64,000 nt of DNA. It comes from Cunninghamella blakesleeana (taxonomy: Eukaryota > Mucoromycota > Mucoromycetes > Mucorales > Cunninghamellaceae). The translations under genes and the position numbers were made by a program. Under the pieces are notes generated by a model, which made no database searches, had not been told where the DNA came from, and saw nothing but the letters and a program-made list of their open reading frames with translations. The stretch lies in the NCBI GenBank assembly GCA_017871115.1, contig JAFCIZ010000011.1, forward strand, positions 141,501 to 205,500, read 5' to 3'. Positions 58,488-64,000 of this stretch are shown piece after piece (the stretch's first letter is position 1; each line of letters starts with the position of its first letter).

Positions 58488-59870
58488 TTAGGTTTGAATT
58501 ATTTTGTGATCAAATAAATTTTTATTTTCATCTGTCTTGTTACTTTCTCCACTATTACAATCTTCACCATTGTCAATTTGATCAAAGTAAACTAAATGAT
58601 TGTTAGTTTCTGTATCTTTTCTTTGCGATTCGATACAATATAATCTAATTGCTGCTGTATCTCGTCTACTGGCCATATTATCACTATTGTAATGACTTTC
58701 CAATGTTCTAAGAGAATCTTCTTGTTCTAAAATAAATGCTTTCTTTTATTTTCTTTTACAACGTTCAATACAAAACAAAATAAACCAATAAAAGTACCCT
58801 AAATATTTGTATCATTTAGTATAATTAATCCCAATCAAAAATATTAATTACTTTATATCATTAATAGTGAGCAAATGATTCCAGGTTGGTTTATACAGAT
58901 CTTGAACATATAATTTATCAACACTATCTGAGGGTGTATCTAAAGTATGATATTCAGATACTAAAAGTAGGTTATTATTTTTATAAAGAGTAGTTGAAGT
59001 AAAATAAATAAAATAATACAAGAATAATACTTGATTAAACAGTAAATCAAAAAAATATCATTATTATTATATATATACCGTAATGACCAAACCTTGCATT
59101 AGGATATACTATACTTCTACTGGGATTTAATTCTGGACGAGGAAGAACTGTAGCTCCTATCAAATAGTTTGTAGCAACATCGTATATACAATAAATATCT
59201 TTATATTTATAACTTAATAAATAAAATAGATAGAATATGTAAATATATAAATATACATTGACTGTTATTATTATTATTTTATATATAAGCTCAACATTGT
59301 TAATTTACTTTTATCATCCATTGACATAGCACCACCATAAATTATTAGATATTTACTATTATTAGCTAAAAAAAATATAACTTTTTGATTAAAAAAATAA
59401 ATAAATTTTCGTTTTTTTTTCTTTTTCTTTTTCAGTTTTTAATTTATGTAGAGTATAAATAAACTTACTCAATATATTTGTATGATAACCTCATGGGTTA
59501 ATGCTAGCTTCCTTTGTTTGAAAGTTATTAAACTCACCATAGATAGTATTACATGTAGTAAAATTACGAAAGTCCATTATTGTGAGATCATCACCTACAG
59601 AAATATAACTATTATCAACAATATAAATAAGATCTTTTACTAATGTAGCTGTATGGTCAAGGGTAATAACAGGTCTAGAGGAGAGTATCGTAATTGACCA
59701 TTATCTCAACTTTCGAATAAACAAAGCAAAAACAATTTATCAAAAAATTAACCAATAAATTAAAATATATACACATATATACGTATATGTTATATGTATA
59801 CGTATACGTATGTATACTTACCGATCTATAGTCATAACCGTATATAATCTTTACGGGATACTATATATAA
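58488..59870 (-). CDS. Kelch-repeat (galactose-oxidase-like beta-propeller) protein, 5' end unresolved
   Basis: Small minus-strand exons fit a kelch protein. They are about 59860-59820 (YPVKIIYGYDYRS), about 59683-59538 (PVITLDHTATLVKDLIYIVD, then DLTIMDFRNFTTC), 59368-59295 (KYLIIYGGAMSMDDKSKLTML), about 59200-59080 (ATVLPRPELNPSRSIVYPN, ARFGHYG) and about 58995-58853 (NLLLVSEYHTLDTP, NHLLTIND). A hydrophobic segment near 58790 (GTFIGLFCFVLNVV followed by KENKRK) suggests one membrane anchor. The final exon from 58726 encodes a hydrophilic tail ending HKIIQT. This layout, propeller then transmembrane then tail, is common in Mucorales kelch proteins. No start ATG with signal peptide was found upstream, so the gene may be truncated. 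The intron before the last exon would be unusually short. Confidence 0.6.
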
Positions 59871-60023
59871 ACAAACCAAATAGTTAACAAATAAAATGAT
59901 ATTTACGTGCAAATTTGAGTATTTATTTTATAAAATCAACAAACCAATTACTTTTTATATGTACAAGATAACACTTTGCTTTTCTATTATCTTTTATAAT
60001 TTCATTTATTACCAAAAAAAAAA
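59871..60023. other. Upstream region of the kelch gene
   Basis: A+T-rich sequence. A missing first exon of the kelch gene could be here but is not recognisable. Confidence 0.35.
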
Positions 60024-60290
60024 ATGCTAATACGTCACAAAATTTTTTGTTTTATACTCATTTTCATTTTCAAATCTAATCTTTGTGTAACATCAAACCA
60101 AATAAGGGAAATATTTGATTCATTTATTCAAAAAATTTCAATTTTTCTGATCATCATTAACTTGTTTCTATACCATATTATACTAAAAATGAAATTAAAC
60201 AATGTATATATATTAATTATGATTGGAATATATATTATTTCTATATTTTATTTTATTTATTCTTATCTATTTTCTAAAATAAGGTACTAA
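60024..60290 (+). CDS. Possible small membrane protein
   Basis: An 88-codon frame. It has an N-terminal hydrophobic segment (KIFCFILIFIFKSNLCVTSN, resembling a signal peptide), a short polar stretch (REIFDSFIQK) and two more hydrophobic segments. Such composition can arise by chance in A+T-rich DNA, and no homologue is recognised. Low confidence. Confidence 0.25.
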   Translation: MLIRHKIFCFILIFIFKSNLCVTSNQIREIFDSFIQKISIFLIIINLFLYHIILKMKLNNVYILIMIGIYIISIFYFIYSYLFSKIRY

Positions 60291-60994
60291 ATAATAAATA
60301 TTATAGTTGAAGTCTATCTTACGATTCCCCAGATATTAAATAATTAAAAAAGATTATTTGAGCCTAGTACTTATAACAAGTACTGCTTTCTTATATATAT
60401 ATATATATACACTACTTGAGCTATATCATAAAAAATGGTGGTTTTCAAAGTTATAATAAAAGATATAATATAGTACACGTATTAGTCCAAAATAAATATT
60501 ATTCATGGTAGGTTCCAACATATATATTGGATAAAGATTAATAGGTCGAACCAAATAGATAAATAGAACAAGATAATTTATGTTATTGAGAAGGTGATTT
60601 AAATCAAAATATTTGATAATATGGTATATATACCGTTTAGATTTATGCTATTAAAACTTTATATACTATTGTTGTTTTAAAATGAAGGATCAATAGAATT
60701 GAAAACGCTTATTTTACCTTTAATAAATACATATTACTATTTGAATAAATACATAATAATGATAATAATAATAATAATAATAGTAATGATAGTACTGATA
60801 ATAATAAATAAATAAAAAGTATAAAAGACGCGAATGAGGAGTAAAAAAAAATAAAAATAAAAAATGTATTCTTTCACATATATTAAAAATAAGAGGAGTT
60901 TTAAAAAATATATTTTTTAAATTTTAACTTTTTTTAGTTAAACTAAATTTTTATTACTTCCTCTTTTCTTCTCTTTTTTATAAATGTTTTCTTT
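60291..60994. other. Intergenic, no gene
   Basis: A+T-rich. (AAT)n near 60757-60785 and T-rich leader at 60920-60980 before the sulfotransferase start. Confidence 0.55.
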
Positions 60995-62455
60995 ATGTCT
61001 TCTTTTTCTAAAAAGGTGACAAATACAATACAACCCAATCCAACACTCTATAATGAATCCATACTATTACGTAAAAAACAACAACAAACTATTACTGCTA
61101 TTACTAATAATACAACCATGAATCAACAACCATCTCCCACCTCGTCATTAAATTTAAATACACAACTACCAATACAACCACCACAGCCACCTTTATCTAA
61201 TTTAAATAATTCAATCTATACAAATCATAACAATATAAATATTAATACAGTACCTTCTTCTTCAACTTCTACTACAACTTCTTCTCATTTTAATAAACCT
61301 ATTAGTAGAAAAATATCATCAAAATACTATCAACAACGACAGCAGCAACAATTACAGCAAGTAATTAATAATAACATTAATAATAATCTTTCATCTTCAT
61401 CATCTTCATCTATAAAACAAGAACATAAATCTACTCCATATAGGCATAAAAACAAAACAAGAACTATTTTATTATTATTATTGGGAATTTGTGGTTGTAT
61501 CCTATTCACTTTTTATGCTTTTTTGACGCAACAACAACAACAGCAATTTGTTCACTCTTATTTAAAACTAGATACTTTATCAAAAAAATATATGGATGAT
61601 AATAAAAATTTATTTTCTTTTATGAATAAACGCATGTTATTAAAATGGCGTGGTTATTTATCTTCACATATACCGGATGTTCCTGCTTTACCACCAAAAC
61701 GTAAGTATATATTTTTAATAACATAAAATAAATGAAATGAATATGGTAGGGTATTAATAATTAAAAAAGGGACATTGAAAAAAAAAAAAATCTGGGTCGA
61801 TCCTTTATTCTAAATATGGAAACTCATTTCTATATTTATATCTTATTTCTAGTGTATTTTCCTAGAACCTGTCCTTCAAGTGAAAAAACGTGTGCCAAGC
61901 CTGTCCCAACTTTTATTTTTGCTGGCAGTGAATATAGTGGATCACAGACGATTTTTAATATTTTAAAACAACACCCGCAAGTGGTTTGGACAATGAATAC
62001 TATTCCATTGTCAGCCACTTCCTCGTCTTCCTCTTCGACAACATCCTCCTCTTCTTCTACTTCATCCTCTTCATCCTCTGCAGCAAATAATGATATAAAC
62101 AATAACAATAATATGATGAAGAAAAAAAAGAAAAACAATGACATGTATTATGTATTAGACGATATGTATAACAATGAACAGCAAATACAACAACAGCAAT
62201 TGTATCAATATCAATATCTACAAAATGAAGAAGAAAATGATTATAATAGAAGAAAAGACTTTATGGATGATGCTGCTTTTGAATCTTATTTATCTCAGTT
62301 CCCTTTTTTGTCTCAGCATGAATTAAATAATATTGAAAAACAGCAAGTCATTGTTGGTGAACATGCTCCTCATTATTTATTTAAAAGCTATCTTACTGCT
62401 AAAAGGATCCGTGAAACTCTTCCACATGTTAAGGTATTTAAATAGTAGTTTAGCA

Positions 62456-62492
<37 letters not shown>

Positions 62493-63526
62493 ATATTTAT
62501 TTTAATAGTAACCCATATGTTTTTATTATTATTTTTTATTAATATTAATTTATTTTTATGTATACATAGCTGGTCTTCATATTACGTGATCCAATTGATC
62601 GTGCGTACACCCAATTTATTCATGAAAATCAACACCCACCATCCAAAAGTGCTATTGAAGAATTTGATAAATGGATTGATATAGAATTAGATATTTTACA
62701 AAAATGTGGCCATGTAACGACAGATTGGGAAGGGTTTATTAAATGTCATCAAGGCAATGAAATAAGAGCAACATGGAATAGCACTATTTTAAATTCTTAT
62801 TTAACCAAAGGGATGTATATATCATCTTTGCTTCCATTTTTGGAACAATTCCCATCTTCTCAATTATATGTGACAAGAACTGAAGATTTTATGAAAAACC
62901 CTTCTTTTAGTTTTCAAAAATTGGCCAAATTTTTAGGTATTCAAGATGATTTTTTTTCAGAAAGAAACTTTTATACTACTCTGGACTTTTCTTTGACTTC
63001 TACGACTTCTACAACATCATCGGACAATAACTATGATTTTATTGGAAATGATATTCTTGGTAGACCTTCTCCATTTTTACGCCAACAGCAACAAAGGTAT
63101 CATCGTAATAACCCACCTTATTTAAAAAAACCTATGAATGGAAATCGTAAATATGTACCTGCTATGGCATTAATGGACGAAGAAGAAGAAGAGATAGAAG
63201 ATAAAGAACCAGAACAGCAAGCTAATAATATGGAAGAAGATCAAAAAGAACAAGCTAATAGGAAGGGTGAACAGCAAGAAAATAAGGATGATGATCAGCC
63301 ACCACAACCATCATTACCACAGCAACAACAAGAGGATCATGATGCAACTCACTGGATGAATTCATTTGCTTCCTCATCACCTTTTATTTCGGATGATATG
63401 AATGTCGCTTTATCTACAAGATATCGATTAGAAAAGCTATTTAAACCATTTAATCAATATTTAATGGAATTATTTGAAAATAGACAAGATTTTCCTGGTT
63501 GGGATTATGATGTGGATTGTGGTTAA
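60995..63526 (+). CDS. Type II membrane sulfotransferase (heparan-sulfate/carbohydrate type)
   Basis: Exons 60995-61700, 61853-62433 and 62570-63526 give 747 residues. A long Asn/Gln/Ser-rich cytosolic N-terminus (about 150 residues) precedes a single anchor TILLLLLGICGCILFTFYAFL, so the catalytic part faces the Golgi lumen. The PAPS 5'-phosphate loop is FIFAGSEYSGSQTIFNILKQ, a variant of the usual G-x-x-K-T/S-G-T with the lysine replaced. VGEHAPHYLF follows. The 3'-phosphate motif is LRDPIDRAYTQFIHE, with Arg-Asp-Pro and Arg-Ala. Further on come TRTEDFMKNPSFSFQKLAKFLG and a C-terminal WDYDVDCG. Two low-complexity inserts (Ser-rich in exon 2, Glu/Gln-rich in exon 3) enlarge it beyond family norm. 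The missing loop lysine questions catalysis. Acceptor unknown. Confidence 0.82.
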
Positions 63527-64000
63527 TAGATATAAAAGATAGAATTGAATTATTCTTTTTATTATTTATTTTATAAATGTAAATATCTTATCGTCCCAGC
63601 TCCATCATTATTATTATTGTATCCATTATATGTACCAATAAAATTTTAAAATAAAATAGCAAAGATTATGTAGAATAAAAAAAATTAAAAATAAAAAACA
63701 AGCAGAGAGAGATAGTGCAATGTTAATAAAGATGTCTTTTTACAATACGTTTTCATTTTTCTACTGCTATGTAGCTCTTTTTTTTTTTTTAAAAAAAAAG
63801 GAGTTGTATCTGTTTTCTACGTATTGTTTCAGGTTATTCTTTTTAAACATTTATATATTTTAGGTATAAATGATTTTTTTATTTACATACCTACTTAAGT
63901 ATATATGAATGTGTCTGCTTTTTTATTCCAAGAGTTTATATTTATTTATTAAGCTATTTCTATATAATGAATTCATGCTCAATTTCTTTTTACCAAGTGC
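63527..64000. other. Intergenic at the right edge
   Basis: A T13-A9 inverted homopolymer at about 63778-63800 could fold. No gene is seen. Confidence 0.55.

Noticed and set aside
61836..62144. Minus-strand acidic ORF
   Set aside because: Antisense of the Ser-rich insert of the sulfotransferase gene.

Overview
The window is a strongly A+T-rich eukaryotic segment. Short GT-AG introns, long homopolymer and microsatellite tracts, and the gene families seen (OPT transporter, fungal family III CoA-transferase, fungal complex I 21 kDa subunit, chromodomain Ty3/gypsy element, Plavaka-type transposase, expanded PD-(D/E)XK-like families) point to an early-diverging fungus, most likely Mucoromycota/Mucorales. 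That placement is inference from family content and base composition. Layout: (1) 1-12.5 kb is a decaying tandem array on the minus strand. Two related families, A (about 313-328 aa) and B (about 280 aa), alternate as B0 remnant - A1 - B1 - A2 - B2 - A3. They share an N-terminal segment with an FFNEE/FFNEN motif and a C-terminal CYKAF motif, and resemble a widespread fungal family with a degenerate PD-(D/E)XK-like core. Only A1 and A2 are open. (2) 15.2-18.5 kb is a ten-exon oligopeptide transporter gene on the minus strand. (3) 22.08-27.97 kb is an apparently intact Ty3/gypsy retrotransposon with a single 1612-codon Gag-Pol ORF, near-identical LTRs and a 5-bp target duplication. (4) 29.2-46.4 kb holds three paralogous CoA-transferase genes. 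Two are near-identical and head-to-head, separated by a foldback repeat and a decayed Plavaka-like transposase gene that carries a solo LTR. Between the first and second copies lies a small secreted cysteine-rich protein gene bracketed by long, apparently perfect inverted repeats. (5) 46.9-48.8 kb is a PD-(D/E)XK nuclease-like gene of a type often multicopy in Mucorales. It is followed by a 270-bp non-coding tandem duplication with above-background G+C and by fragments of an unrecognised multi-exon gene. (6) 52.6-63.5 kb is a conventional genic stretch: a conserved protein of unknown function, a hexapeptide-repeat O-acetyltransferase, a complex I subunit, a kelch-repeat gene and a type II membrane sulfotransferase. 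Most biological novelty is in 1-51 kb, where mobile elements, inverted duplications and degenerate paralogues accumulate. The housekeeping block at 52-63 kb has intact introns and compact spacing. No tRNA, rRNA or CRISPR array was found. Exon structures were assembled by eye from frame continuity and GT-AG borders and have not been tested against transcripts.
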